Below are positions 46,908 to 59,219 of a stretch of DNA of 64,000 bases, piece by piece. The notes under the pieces are model-generated. The model was not told the DNA's origin. It made no database searches and worked only from the letters and a program-made list of their open reading frames with translations. The position numbers and the translations under genes were made by a program. The stretch covers positions 310,001-374,000 of the forward strand of contig NW_024881571.1 of the NCBI RefSeq assembly GCF_019059575.1. Direction: 5' to 3'. Numbering within the stretch: the first letter of the stretch is position 1; every line of letters starts with the position of its first letter. The DNA comes from Amphibalanus amphitrite (lineage: Eukaryota; Arthropoda; Thecostraca; Balanomorpha; Balanidae).

Positions 46908-48848
46908 ATGGAGGATGTGGAGGCGCCGGCAGCGCCGGAGAGACGCTTTGATAGAGCTTACCTGCGCACCTGGTCAGCCTTCTTCAAACTCACCGAATCG
47001 GTAAATGTTATTGATTGAAGCCCTAACTAACAGTTTGGATAGGTGACGTGCTGTCGTATAATTTCATAATCTAAAACATGAGTGAAAATGTGATCAAGTG
47101 GTAATTGTGGACGTTCTTTCTTTGCATCTTGCACTGGAACGGGCATCCTTTATGACTAATTGGTGATATCCATCGCCCCTCCCAGTCCCAGCGCATTTCT
47201 ATACCACACGAGGCCCTCTGGGACCGTCTGTTGTTGTGCATGCTTTGGTAACACCCCTGACCTCTGCCCCTGTCTCCGGCAGGGTCTGTGCGCTCTCTGC
47301 TTCCTCTGCAACGAGCTGTCGTGGCACCCGTTCCTGCCGTACCCGGCCAGGACGTTCCTCTCTGTGTGCGCCTGCCTGGCGCTCATCAGCTCCGTGCTGC
47401 TGCTGCTCACTCTGTGGCTGTCATGTCGACCAGAACTACAGCAATACCACCTGGTGGAGGGCCTCGGTACGTGTGCGGGACTGTGGCGTGTGTGTGAGAG
47501 GCAAGGCGGGGAGTCGTTTTACTTTACTATTCCAGAAAAAAAAAACACTTTCTCCCAGTATACGGTTAGGTTACGGTAATCATGGTAAGAAACACCGGTG
47601 CTTTATTATGTGTATGTGAGGGAGCAGGATAATCGCCGGGTGTCTATGAAGACCTAAATATCAGTATGTCCATTGTTGCAGTATCCTATTCTAGATGAAA
47701 TCTGATCTGAGATAAGTGTAAAGAATCCGAAACATCTTAAGGGTGAAGTATTTGTCACCGTAATTTGTTTTCCATCCATCAGGTGGTGGCAGCCCCGGGT
47801 GTATGCAGTTTCTTCCTGATGGCTGCTTCCTCGGCACAACTCAGCATTGGTGGACAGATTCCCGGCTTCCGCGCATCATCGGTAAATAATAATGATTATT
47901 ATAACCTGAAAGGTACTTGGTACAATAGTTGCCTTACGCCTTACGATGATTGGACAGCCTAAACATCAAGGGCCTCGGTCACCACTATAACGACACAGTT
48001 GAAAGGCCAAGAGTCCAAGACCTTTCAAACCAGCTGCTATGTAAACTTGATGCACCCAAAGTAATTAAAAGTCATCGTGAATTTTATTAGCCTGTCGGCC
48101 ATGCATCCAACCTTACAATTTAGTTCACCTTAGGCACAGATATGCTATGTCTAGCTTAGCTTTATATTTTCCCGCTAGATGTCGACAGCAGTCAAACGCC
48201 TGAATGTAGGCTGCACCGCAATACAGTCAGCTTTATATTTTGTCACTAGATGGCAGTACGAAGCAGAACGCCTGAAAGTAGACTGTACTGCAGCACACAA
48301 CTAAACAAAATTCGACTGTGGTGTATGTGACGGACCAATTATGAAAAAATAATAAAGTGACTAACAGCATTATCGTTTGCCCATCAGGTGTTTGGGTTTT
48401 TGGCGTTCAGTACTTTCCTAGCGGACGCCATTTACCAGTTTGTTCAGCTGCGTGAGTCGGGAGAGCTTCCCGAGATCCGTCTGCCTCCAGCCATCACCAA
48501 CAGTCTCAGCAAAGTGACCGGCAAAGGTGAGTCTGACTCTATATCTCAGTGGCGTGAACTCTATTAGCTACGGTGACATTTGTCAACAAAAGTGCCAATC
48601 TCCAATGCCGCAATCCAGTCAATTTACCTATCTACCTAACTAAAACAAGCCTTCTTTCTTCAGACAAAGGGCCCGTTCATAAGGGGGTCCATGTGGCCGC
48701 CTCGGAGCCGAGCCAGGACGACGATGACCCGCCGCCGATGTGGGGGGTCCGCTCCGGACGTCAGACGGCCATCGATACCGGTAACAGTCGCTGGAGCCAG
48801 GGGAGCGACGACAGCGCCCCTGGCGGTGGCTCGTACAACCTACAGTAG
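46908..48848 (+). CDS. MARVEL-like four-helix membrane protein, five coding exons
   Basis: Coding exons: 46908-47000, 47283-47466, 47793-47881, 48388-48526 and 48664-48848, giving 229 aa with consistent phases. The exon at 47793 must use the second AG (GGTGGCAG), because the first AG would break the frame. The hydrophobic plan is short cytosolic N-terminus, helix 1 about residues 26-43, helix 2 about 56-77 (CLALISSVLLLLTLWL), helix 3 about 92-112 and helix 4 about 123-142 (VFGFLAFSTFLADAIYQF). The C-terminal tail of about 85 residues has an acidic/proline run, DDDDPPP. Both termini are predicted cytosolic. Topology and the Phe/Asp pattern in helix 4 resemble MARVEL proteins (CMTM or synaptophysin type), which act in vesicle trafficking and membrane apposition. 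The subfamily is not recognised. Confidence 0.78.
48158..48298. repeat. Two tandem copies of a dispersed approximately 70-bp repeat with a CTCF-like motif
   Basis: Two units share GCTTTATATTTT, CTAGATG, AACGCCTGAA and a CTGYACYGCA end. The second unit contains CACTAGATGGCAG (48244-48256), which fits the CTCF core consensus. It lies in an intron of the MARVEL-like gene. Related copies occur at 26928-27030, 52130-52200, 55795-55855 and, in part, 60575-60610. Confidence 0.65.
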
Positions 48849-49172
48849 TCGGTCCAGACACCAGGGGTACGGCGGCCGGACCAGCGTGGGGGTCGGGCTA
48901 TCAAACCAGCGGAGTGGGCGATTGAGCAGAGAGCACCGTGATGAAATGACAGACAATTGGCTGTGTGCTTTATACTGTATCTATCTGCAACACATGGTAA
49001 AGTGCTCAGTGCTCTGTGGTGTGCTGTGCACCTGATTGGGCGGAAGGCATGCGTCATTCAGGATTGAAACGCAGCACCGGACTTGAGCTACTATATTACC
49101 TGACGCTATTGCATCCAAAGGCTATTGTTTCTATCGCATTACGTTAAAATGCATTCATATACATATATCTAA

Positions 49173-49178
49173 AATAAA
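49173..49178 (+). terminator. Poly(A) signal AATAAA of the MARVEL-like gene
   Basis: The first canonical hexamer found after the stop at 48848, about 325 bp into the 3' untranslated region. Confidence 0.5.
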
Positions 49179-49673
49179 TACATTCTGTGTCATATCGAAT
49201 CAAATTGTTTTGAAAAGCGATCTCCAGTTGCTTTGAAGCAAAACAGGAAGAAAACGATGCCTGATTTGATACCTGCCTGAAGACAATGTAATGTATTGCA
49301 TAGTTCGTATTACATACTCTACCCATAAATGTCATCATCTTCGTTCATCGTCTAATCCAGCATTGCTGTATTCTCTACGATTACGAATTTATTAACAAAC
49401 AAACTTACATCTTACAGACGAATCATATATCATCGACCATATGGCAACATATTAGGGGCAGCCGATGGTAGTCATCCCTGGCAAATAATGAAATCCCCAA
49501 GATACGATCAAAACCTTAGTGCATGAGCTTTCATCCCGTTTATCTCGTCGAGATCAGCATACAGCACTGTAGTTTCATACGCTACGCTAGCCTACCACAA
49601 CTCGTAAGGAAAACGGCCGTCGCTGACTGCAGAACATTGGTGACACTCTCCATTCTACTTGACCTACTTCAGT

Positions 49674-49679
49674 TTTATT
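49674..49679 (-). terminator. Candidate poly(A) signal of the SLC26 gene
   Basis: AATAAA read on the minus strand, about 410 bp beyond the stop codon. With the MARVEL-like signal at 49173 it leaves about 0.5 kb between the two convergent transcripts. Confidence 0.4.
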
Positions 49680-50091
49680 TGACCCTACCACTTCAGTTCA
49701 AACGACTTCTTCACTCCCATTCTTATGTAGCAACTTATTGTCTTTGGTCTTCTAAAATAACCGTACTTGCTGTGGTATGAGATTTGCCTCCAACTCCAAG
49801 ACACCTTTCACACAAATGGTTCACACACCCAACTATTCACTGACTATGTCGTATGAAAGCATGGCAAAAACTCGACGAACTTTTCACTGGATATCACCCT
49901 TTTCTGGTACAAGTCTCACCTCGTATTACTGTATATCACTAAAGGTAGTCGTTCTGGTCCCAATAAGTGTGTACTAGTTACGATCACCGATCAATAGTTG
50001 GTCTGGCTACGAGATGACTAAACATGACTAGTCAGATTGTAGGTCAGCTAGTCCAGTCTGCTGCCTATAGCTAGCGAGCAAAGACGACAGA

Positions 50092-53000
50092 CTAGCGCTC
50101 GATGCAGTGCTCCGAAGCGTTCCCCTGACCAGTTTCCGAGGTGAAAATAGAGCTCACCGCATCCTGAACTGTCGGGTACATCTGCTTCTCTTCCAGAGGG
50201 CTTCGGCATGAATGCAGCATATCGAGCACAGCATCTGAAATAACATCAAAACACGTCAGCGGACCGAAATATTCCACTTGACGTATGCATGTAGTAACTT
50301 TCGATAAATCTGCCTAATTAAAAACAAATTGGACCACAGTGAATTAGGCATCAGAATACGATAAACTCGCGAAAAACGAGACCGTACAATGACCATATTA
50401 CGACCAATGCCCATATTACGCAATGTCAAGACTAGCTTGCTAAATATTGTAAAAGCTTTAACGTCAAAAAGTAAACATTCATTATCAGTGAACAAAGCTG
50501 ATATCTTGTTAGAAGTTGTCAGTTGCGACAGCACAGACCCTGCCTGCTCGCAGCAGCGGCCATGTCCCACCTGTGCAGCCGGCCAGGCAGCAGTGTACGC
50601 CCAGCTCCTGGTAGTCGCGAACGGTGGCCAATAGGGCCCGCGTGGATGTGGAGTCGGTGAAGGACACTCGACTCATGTCCAGCACCAGCCACGAGAACTG
50701 AAATATGACACAGCGTAAGGGGAAGAGGAGATAAATCATAGCTCGACGAAACTCGGCAGAGAGAAGAGTTGCAAGCGCTTGAGGATATTACAGATTGCTT
50801 TTCGCAGGATGGCAAAAGGCGCCGACAGAGGATTTAAGATCCCTGCAGACTTTTGAAAAATACCGAAGCCCTTCAATGTTCATAACTGTATGAATATCAT
50901 CAATCATGCCTGCAACGTTTGGAGATATGTCCTACGCAATATGTAAGCCCTTCAGTTGGTTTTATTTAAAACACAAAATCTCTGAAACGTTCTAACCTTT
51001 AGCTGTATGCTACCCTCGCCGCCTTCCTCAGCTATTATAGCGTCCCGATCCTGTAAATAAACGTAAAATGTAAATAGTTGGTTGCACTTTACAAAAATAA
51101 TTTATTTCAGATAACTCAAATATCTGGATAAATATGGCAGCCCTTGCGCATTTTTCATTATGATCGAACTGATTTCTGCCCTGTTGCAAATGCACACGGA
51201 AATTTAAAATGTGTCTAATTTATTGCCAAATTTAACGCTTATATAACGCAGGTGATGTCAGGCTAGGTTGCTGTGCTGTTCAGCAACTCACCTCTTTGGG
51301 AGCACGGTAGCAATGCCTCTCGACACGACAGAAATCCTCTGTGTCACTGTCATCTGCCGTTAGTGGCGTAAGCAGCTGCATGAACGAACCACGAACATGA
51401 GTTAGTATTTCGGGGTCGACTATTTTAGAGACCATGTCTGGCTAGACTAGAGAGAAGTGCGATATTTCTGAATGGCACCTCAACAACGTTAAAACTATGG
51501 CGAAGTAGCGCTAAGCAGTCATTGCTATTATTATGTGTCTCCAAAGCCACCACCGATAAAACGACAGCTGAGCGAAAGCGAAACGATACTTTCGAATTAC
51601 TATGTTATGACAAAAGAAACATGAGAAGCAATTCAACAACAATATTTCTCAACAATATTTCTCAAATACTTGACAGGTAATTTCTTTCAAATTCAACAGC
51701 CTTCGAGATAGCAACTAACGATACAACAAACAGCTTAAGCCCTCCACCAAAGCCACTACATCATAACCGATCTCTACCACAGCCTCTACTCAGCTCTCAT
51801 CACTTTACCTCCGTGTCCTGTCTGCTGCCGGAGGCGGGGCGGCACCAGTTGTGTTCGGAGGTCACGTGACGTTCGGTCGGTGAAAGGCGGGCTCTCTCCA
51901 GTCCCGTCAGTGTGGCCAGCCTCCGCCGGAAGTAGTCGACGTTACAAAAGTGCAGCGCGCCGCCGAACCGGAAAACACAGACTTCCGGCACGGGCTCGGC
52001 CTGTGTAGGGGAGGAGTAATGTTTAATGTTTAATCAACTATCAGTGACTGAAAATGTGCAAAAATGTTTACTTTAAAACCATTAGAGGACATGAATGCTT
52101 GCTTGGAATACGTTGTGCGGTCGATATGCTGAAATTTTGCGGTACAGCATAACTTCAGGCGTTGACTAGTGCTGCCATCTAGTGACAATGAATCGAACCA
52201 TTAACGCAAGTTTGTGTTTCCTTGCATTCCCCAGGCTTATCATGGAGCCAGACACATATCTAAGCTAGATATCAATGAAATATCCTTCGTCTGATAGCAG
52301 ATGGAACCAGTTGCAAATACTCACCGCCTGATATCGCTCCAGCGACACGTAATACTGCGAGCCGGGCAGTCGTCCCAGTAGTTCCGCCGGCGGCCGCTGG
52401 AGGCGCCACAGTAGCACGCCCAGCGACAGCAGCACCCCGACTGCCAAACCAGCGGCGATGTCGATAAGGACCACGGCCAGCAGTGTTCCGGTCCAGACGA
52501 GTGCGTCGGCACGGGAGGAGCGCCACAGGGCCGGCAGGCCGACCAGCTGGCTGAGCAGGCCCTTCAGCGAGACCACGATCACGGCGCTGAGCACGCACTG
52601 CCGATGGGGAGAACCGAGAACTGAATAGTTATAGGTAACACGGCATCGACGATGAGTTTAATATGTAAAATAAATGTTATTTATGAATTGGCGGCTTATC
52701 CCCACACAGCTATGTAATATCGCACTTTATGATAACTAAACGGCACTCCGATATCACCCCTTACCATTGTTGCAGTAATGTATCAAACTGTCAGCACTCA
52801 GCACTCAGCAGCATGTCCTCACCTTTGGCAGCAGAGAGAAGAGCGGTCCGAGCCATAGAAGCACAGCCAGCAGCAGCAGAGCGGTGATAATCCCAGAGGC
52901 CTGGGTCCGGCCGCCGGTTCCGTCCACGATCAGAGAGCGAGACAGAGAGGCGGCCATTGGAGCGCACAGAAACCAGGCCGAGAATAGGTTACCGACACCC

Positions 53001-56000
53001 TGTGGAGGGAGGGAAGGGTGTCAGAAATCACTGAGAGCCAAGCATATGCTATATTGTGCATAATTTGGAGAAAGTGAATCTCAGTGTCGTGGAGGTTATC
53101 CACGAAATATGTCGAAAGTCACAGAGCTCACTTTCCGTGGTGAGTAAGACACACAGTACATAAAGTCCATACTCTATAACGATCGAGCGGATAGCCACTG
53201 CTGTTCAGACGTCTTCACGACAGCCAGCACGGACTCGGCTCACCTGTGCCAGCATCTCCTGGCTGGCGTCCACGGTGTAGCCGTGTTTGGTAGCCAGCAG
53301 CTGGGCCATGGACAGGCCGGCAGAGTAGGTGACCACGGCTATCACTGCTGAGTCGAGTAACACGCGAGGCAGGAGGACCAGGGACGGACTACTCGGCTGC
53401 GGCAGACTAGAGACGGGGGGCGGGGAGACATTTAGTTACAGCCAACGAAGCCGTCTGGGTTACAACTTGCAAGGACTTCAGCCGCAGTCTGAGCTATACG
53501 AAGAAATTCATTTCACTGAACATGACCGTCAGAGGCTAAGTAAGTGAGTCGCAATTATTTTATCTTTGCGCAGTCAGTTTCGAGGACTATCCAATTCAAC
53601 TTAGATTGATTTACGAAATGCACCTACTGAGCAGAGGCAAGCTTCAAAATACTACGAACAGTTGCGTGTTATGCTCAAAATTCTACGAGGAGTCATGTTC
53701 CCCATTTCATCCCCTCCGCTCGACGATTTGTCCTCACCCTGTTGTAACGTTGCCGATGACCTGGACCTCGTATCGCCCGGACAGATCTCCCAGATAGGAC
53801 CCCAGTGTACCGACCAGCACCACCAGCAGCTCGATGGGAAACGGCACGCGGGTCCACTTGGCCAGTCTGGGCTGTGGGGCATGGACGGTTTGCCAAGTCA
53901 AAAATTAACAGTGGACGGTGATTGTTTCGTGTTTTTAAGAAGTCTTCTGTAGAGTGACAAAAACGATTCCACTGATATCATCACAAAGTTAGAAACGTGA
54001 ACTAATTGACAAGCCCAAAGAAAGTGAACGAGTAGCGATAATGCAGCGAGCTGTTTTCTTATACCTTGACGAGTTCGTTGTTGAGCACAAGGATGACGAT
54101 GGTCGTTGCAGATATCACAATGGAGGCTGTATTAGCAGTTGCCAGCTTCTGGATGATGGCACCCGTAAGCTGAAATAAGGAGAAAACAGAACAATGTCAA
54201 CAATCTATGACAATGTGTTCCCGCTATAATTTCTTGTTCAGCGACATTATAGGACGGTATTAAAGCGTTAGTCGAAAAGCAATGAGATGTTGAATGTTGA
54301 TAGCTTATCCTGCTGGATCAAATTAGGAACTATCGATTGTCTGTGACACTAACCATTACGAAGTGATACACAACTCCCGTAATGCTCGGCTTCTCAAAAA
54401 AATATTCTTCTCTGTCACACAAATCCTCTCTGCAGGCAGCCATTAGAGGCCGCTCTTCAGCACATACCTTGAGCAGTCGGCCGGGTCCCGAAAAGAGGGG
54501 TCGCTCCAGGCCGAGCAGACTAGGCACCTGTGAAAGTAGTACGTGCACCGCGGCACCAGTGGTGAAGCCCTGCACCAACATCTCGGAGAGCACCACCGCC
54601 AGCGCCGTCAGACGCACCGAGAACAGCACCAACTGTGCGCAGATGGGACCAATGCGGTTAGTCGTCATTATTGGTGCCAATCGGAATTTCTTTTCTTGGA
54701 ATTCCAATTTTTGTCCAATTCCAATTTGGAATTTGGACGGAATTCTTAACATTTTTTGGAAATTAATCGGAACACAAGGCCTTTAAAATTTAAAATTTTA
54801 AAACGGAGGCCTTTAAAACGTGTTTTAACACTTTTAAAATTTACGCAAAAAATGCAAAAATCGTTAAAAATTGGAATAGCCCCCGCTTTGGACAAAATTG
54901 GAAATTTACTTGGCAATTTCTTGGAATTGGATCGGAATTGGAATTGAAATTTCATGAAATTGGCACCACTAGTCGTCATGTTGTATAAACGAGCACCGCG
55001 AATGAGTCGTGCTGTGAGCGAATGAAACAGCAGCAATATTCCAGTTGCAGAGAGTGCATATTATATGTACAAAGAATCGTTTCGGCTAGGTCTGAGTCAA
55101 ATCAGACAGCGTTGTATTGAGCGAATGTTTCATAGTGCTCCATCACGGACATTTCTAATAACACCTCAACTCGTCTGAACCGTTTACCGAGCGTATTGCA
55201 TCCGTTTTAACTGAGGTTACGAAACATTTGAGCTCATTAACAGTACTAATGCAACAAAGTGACGTTTATCCCAGATAACGCTCCAATTTTTCACCACTTC
55301 CCCCTTCTCCGGGTAATCTGCCCCGCCGTGCAGTAGGTACACAAACCTGGATGATGCCCACGGCTAGTGTGACGGTTGTGGCCACCAACACGGGGTCATA
55401 CACGGCACCCGTCCGGGCCGCCGCTGGGCCCGAGTACTCGACGACCACCTTCCCAGTCATGATGCACGTGACAGCGAATGTCCCTGTCGGTCTCAGAGTG
55501 AACGGGCGGGGCAGGCGGTAGGTTAGCATGATCAAGTTCGGAGCAACACGTTCAAGTTGAGCTGCATTATGTGTTAGTTTTCTGCATTATGTGCTCCATT
55601 ATGGTTTTCGAAATGTTCCAATCTAAAGCATGAGGCTAGCAGTTGAACTGTATTCATTCATTCATTCATTCATTCATTCATTCATTCATTCATTCATTCA
55701 TTCATTCATTCATTCATTCATTCATTCATTCATTCATTCATTCATTCGATCACCCGGTTTATGATTGCTCTCGTTAGTCTGACGATTAGCGCGTGGTGGA
55801 AATGCTATGCCGCAATACATAAAAACATTGCGGTACAGTCTACCTAACGCATCACTTCCAAGAAAGGTTATTTAACGATAAGATTAATACGCCTTTCTTT
55901 TACTTGACTTTCAATTTGCACTAAATTGTATTGTATAGTGGGAACGTATTCGGTGAAGTTCGTTCTCCAGGCATCCATCTTCCTCAACTACAAGTGAGTT

Positions 56001-57448
56001 GTCTTCATAGCCTTGTCTGCAGTAAATCCCACATCCGCATCCACCGTCTACTGACACCAGCACACTAACAAATCCAGTCGTCCCAAGGCAAAGCAGACTG
56101 CAGGACTGCCTTACCGCCTTATACCCCTCATACCCCCACCATACGGCGGTAGACCGTGTGTTCACTCACCAACAGATAGGTGCCGCGACGTCCCCATCAC
56201 GGCATACACCAGACACTGGAAGAACGCCATGTAGAGGCCGTGGATGGCCGGGATGCCCGCCAGCAGAGCATACGCCATACCTGTGCGGGGTGGAAAACAC
56301 CCAGGTAAGCGGTGAAATCGATTGAATAGATTGCACTTGTTGGATCGTTACGTCTTCTTATTGCATCAGTTTGGTTATTGAATTATCCAAACGGGAAACC
56401 GTTCTAAAATAATTTGAAATGAGTAAAAATGATAAGTCAAAATCTATTAAATTCTTCAAAGTACATAATGCGATGTCTGAAAAGACAAATATTAGGCAAC
56501 AATAAAAACTTGCCTTTTATTGACTGAGTTATAGTTAGGTAAGGTCTAAGAACGAAAAATGATGGCAAAAACTTGAAATTTTTAAACTGAAAGACGTTTA
56601 ATGCCGTACATAAAACAATGCTGAAGTTAAAATGCAGCTTAGGTCATTTAAGCCAGCAGGCGCAGTTCGTGGACCATTTTCTTTCTCGGTAAAAATAGCC
56701 CATTGAAAGATTCCACACTACAGTAGCAGGTGGGACACGGATCAAATCCGGCCCAAATGTGATTGAATTCGCAAGCATGCAATCATATCCGAAATGGATA
56801 TCGAAGCCGACCACTTACCTTGTGGTATGTGCATGATGGCCACTGTGGTGCCTGCGATGACGTCACCAAACAGGTCGTCATGGTAACGGTAGGCGGGCAG
56901 CCAGGCGAGGATCGGTAGACGGCGGCGGAGGCAGCGTGAGACGCAGGCGGTGTCGGGACGACAGGAGCGCCAGAGTCGCTCTGGGCCGCCTGACAGGGGA
57001 CGGGAAGGGAAGGTCAACGGGGCAAACACGAACGCTTCAACGGTGACAGCCAATTGACAGTTCTACATTCGTGATAAAGGGCAATGGCGCTGAGCAAGCG
57101 TTTATCGTAGATCAAAATTCTTGATACGAGCATACGCCATACATCAAATTCACACTCATAAATTTATATTATGTTTAACCGCAAGTCCTTTGATCCTACC
57201 TGATATAAATGCAGGCCTGAATGTCTACCTATATGAAGTGCATAATTCAACCTATAAAATGCTGTTAGGTTCTCGAAACACTCCACAGTTCGTGGCATAA
57301 AAATTCAATCACTGTCAGCAGCAGGCCTCTGTCGACAGTCGTCCCTACCTTTGTCCCGCTGCGGCGGCCTGTAGTGGAACCGTCTCCGGAACTGGGCCTG
57401 TGTCAGACCGGCCGGCTCGGTACAGCCGTCCCCTCCTCCCGCCGTCAT
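50092..57448 (-). CDS. SLC26/SulP anion transporter with STAS domain, 15 exons
   Basis: Exons on the minus strand: 57349-57448, 56819-56989, 56170-56280, 55347-55483, 54468-54632, 54065-54169, 53738-53871, 53244-53406, 52823-52999, 52325-52597, 51809-52000, 51292-51375, 50997-51050, 50571-50697 and 50092-50234. Phases all agree, giving 711 aa, normal for SLC26. Diagnostic pieces are [17 protein letters not shown], then [13 protein letters not shown] (about 88-100), [13 protein letters not shown] (about 120-132), [14 protein letters not shown], and [10 protein letters not shown] then SLSRSL (R383 aligns with the Arg next to the anion site of prestin). The STAS domain spans about 488-705 and includes [17 protein letters not shown]26 proteins exchange or conduct chloride, bicarbonate, sulfate or oxalate at the plasma membrane. 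Sequence style is closer to the A3/A5/A6 branch than to A11, but the exact orthologue and substrate are not set. Confidence 0.95.
52130..52200 (-). repeat. Dispersed short repeat with CTCF-like motif, SLC26 intron 10
   Basis: On the minus strand it reads CACTAGATGGCAG, then CAACGCCTGAAGTTATG, then CTGTACCGCAA. This is the best-preserved copy of the repeat also seen at 48158-48298 and 26928-27030. Confidence 0.65.
54669..54971. mobile_element. hAT-type MITE in SLC26 intron 4
   Basis: Ends TATTGGTGCCAAT and, inverted, TAGTGGTGCCAAT form 13-bp terminal repeats with one mismatch. They are flanked by a perfect 8-bp duplication, GTCGTCAT (54661-54668 and 54972-54979). An 8-bp duplication and a TAGTGGTG-type end are typical of hAT transposons. 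The 303-bp interior is built of TTGGAATT-like motifs and has no coding capacity. Confidence 0.85.
55652..55747. repeat. (ATTC)n microsatellite, SLC26 intron 3
   Basis: About 24 uninterrupted units of ATTC. The lack of interruptions suggests that it is young and length-variable. Confidence 0.97.
55795..55855. repeat. Partial copy of the CTGTACCGCAA repeat, SLC26 intron 3
   Basis: GCTATGCCGCAA and the inverted TTGCGGTACAG face each other across about 20 bp. Only the 3' end of the repeat unit is preserved. Confidence 0.5.
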
Positions 57449-58695
57449 GACGCTGCGTCACGACGTCACGAGCCGCGCCGGTCACCACCCCGTCACGAGC
57501 GTAAGGCGTGACGCGCGCCACCGTGCACGCCAGCCAGCTGCGGACCGGGCGGACTGTCACCGGCGGAGAGCTGGCTCACACTGCCCTCTGCACGGGCTCA
57601 CAGACAGCACACCCCGCCCCACCCCACACCCGCCCCGCACGTCCTCAGCAGACCTTGAGCACAATTACGGTTTCCAGCTCACGCGCTCCAGAGGGCGGTG
57701 CAGGAAAACCTTCTCTGGGTCGGGCCCTGCCCCACCGATGTCTCGTAGGTAGGGACGGTCACGCCACTCGCCCACTGGACTTCAAAACTGCACGCTAGCT
57801 GTCTGCGGCGCGTGGGTCGGCCCTCCGCGGACTCCCGGGGGCAGGGAGGGAGGTCGGGACTGGGCTGGCGGGCAGGCAATGTTTACAGGACCGGGTACAG
57901 CCGCCCTTCTGCAGTCAACGGACTTGGCGCACAGCCAAAGCTGTCAGGAATAGGATGTATCCACGGTCCTTCTTCGAGTCGCAGGCAGCGATACAGGACG
58001 GAAATAACTAGGCTGGTAAGGACGGCGACGTGGGGCAGCCATCAATGCTATTGAAGCTATTTGATAAGTTACATTTATGCCCATTTAATCTAACTCAAGC
58101 TGTCAGTAATAGCACGCTGAAGCGCTTTCCGTTTGGTACCGGTTTTGCATAAAATACTAAAATAGGCATATGCACAGATAACAGTAGTACTACTGTTACT
58201 GTACTGTAGTACTACTGTAGTACTACTGTTATCTGTGGCATATGTATATCAAAACAAGGCGAATTTTCGTCCTAGCTATGCGATAGGTTAACTTGATAAA
58301 GCCGTTCACGTTTCGTTTTAATTTCGGGCTACACTGAGGTAAAGAAGTAGGTATTAAAGATTCAATAAAACCGAAATATTTGCTTCGCCTCAGTGAAGCC
58401 CGAAACGAAAACGAAAGATAATCATTTACCCGAGGAAGACATAAAAATGAAGCTGTTTACCTTCAGCAGTTAATCGATCTGTTATTTGAATCTGGCATGG
58501 ATGTTTTATAGTACCTACCGATTGAACTTACGTAGCGTATTAGCACGGAATATATAGTCTACGACATGGAATGGACAAGATCGAGTTTTCCTGTAACTGC
58601 CGAGTTTTTGGCGACCTGATGATTTAGTCGTGCGGATTCGCTGTGGTTACTTCCTTTACGAGGATGAAAGTATAGTTGCCAGACCTATAACTAAA
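57449..58695. other. Upstream flank of the SLC26 gene and intergenic DNA
   Basis: The first about 450 bp is CpG-rich. It has a CRE-like core (ACGTCA at 57467-57472) 20 bp upstream of the SLC26 start codon, and is the likely promoter. The remainder is AT-rich and contains the hairpin at 58167-58244. No gene is seen. Confidence 0.45.
58167..58244. repeat. Hairpin with AGTACTAC core
   Basis: CATATGCACAGATAACAGTA pairs with TACTGTTATCTGTGGCATATG (one bulge), and the loop repeats GTAGTACTACT. It is 78 bp, MITE-like or a stable RNA hairpin if transcribed. Confidence 0.65.
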
Positions 58696-58697
58696 TA

Positions 58698-59219
58698 GGG
58701 GAAGGTGGGGCATAACGGGGTACCGGGGCAATATGAGAAGGTGCATTTTATTCTAATCAGGTGCTGCTGTCTGGAATCACTTCTGACAATTTAAACTTCG
58801 CTCGTTTGCCGCCCTTTTCCGGTGGACGCCGGCGGGAGGCGGCGTTGCTGAGGATGGTGGGTAAGGTTTTTTGATGGTGCTGATGTATTTTTCAACATTC
58901 GTTTGGTAACTTCCTAGGTGAAAATCCGTTCGAGTAGGTTTGTCATAGTCAGTGAAAGCAATGACTCTCGTCCTAGTCAGCCTTTCGCTGCGATAGAAAG
59001 TTGCCGGCTGTTTTGATAAACATGAACGATCCTGCTCTATTGCCAATGTCCTTCGGGGGTTAAAACGGGTTTCCGGTAGAGGCGATATGGGGTGGTGAAT
59101 TTTACATTTCCACATTTACCCCATTTACGTGCCCAGAAGTGCTTTTTTGTTACAGTTAAAACTAGTTGCCTTTATTGGCCCACTCACGTTTCATAAATGC
59201 ATTTAGAGGAGGGGTTGTG
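58698..59219. mobile_element. Left part of a TA-flanked GGGGAAGGTGGGG element
   Basis: TA (58696-58697) followed by GGGGAAGGTGGGGCATAACG matches the left end of the 11956 family, and ACGGGGTACCGGGGC follows. No matching right end was found; the TTAA element at 59224 may interrupt it. Confidence 0.45.

Noticed and set aside
47783-47792. Upstream acceptor (ATCAG at 47778-47782) for the MARVEL-like exon
   Set aside because: It would shift the frame and destroy the third hydrophobic helix; the AG at 47791-47792 keeps it.
52272-52598. Second minus-strand frame over SLC26 exon 10
   Set aside because: Out of frame with the transporter. It is Arg/Gly-rich, as expected from a shifted GC-rich exon.
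55652-55747. ATTC repeat as a CRISPR-like or telomeric array
   Set aside because: Four-base microsatellite without spacers, inside an intron.
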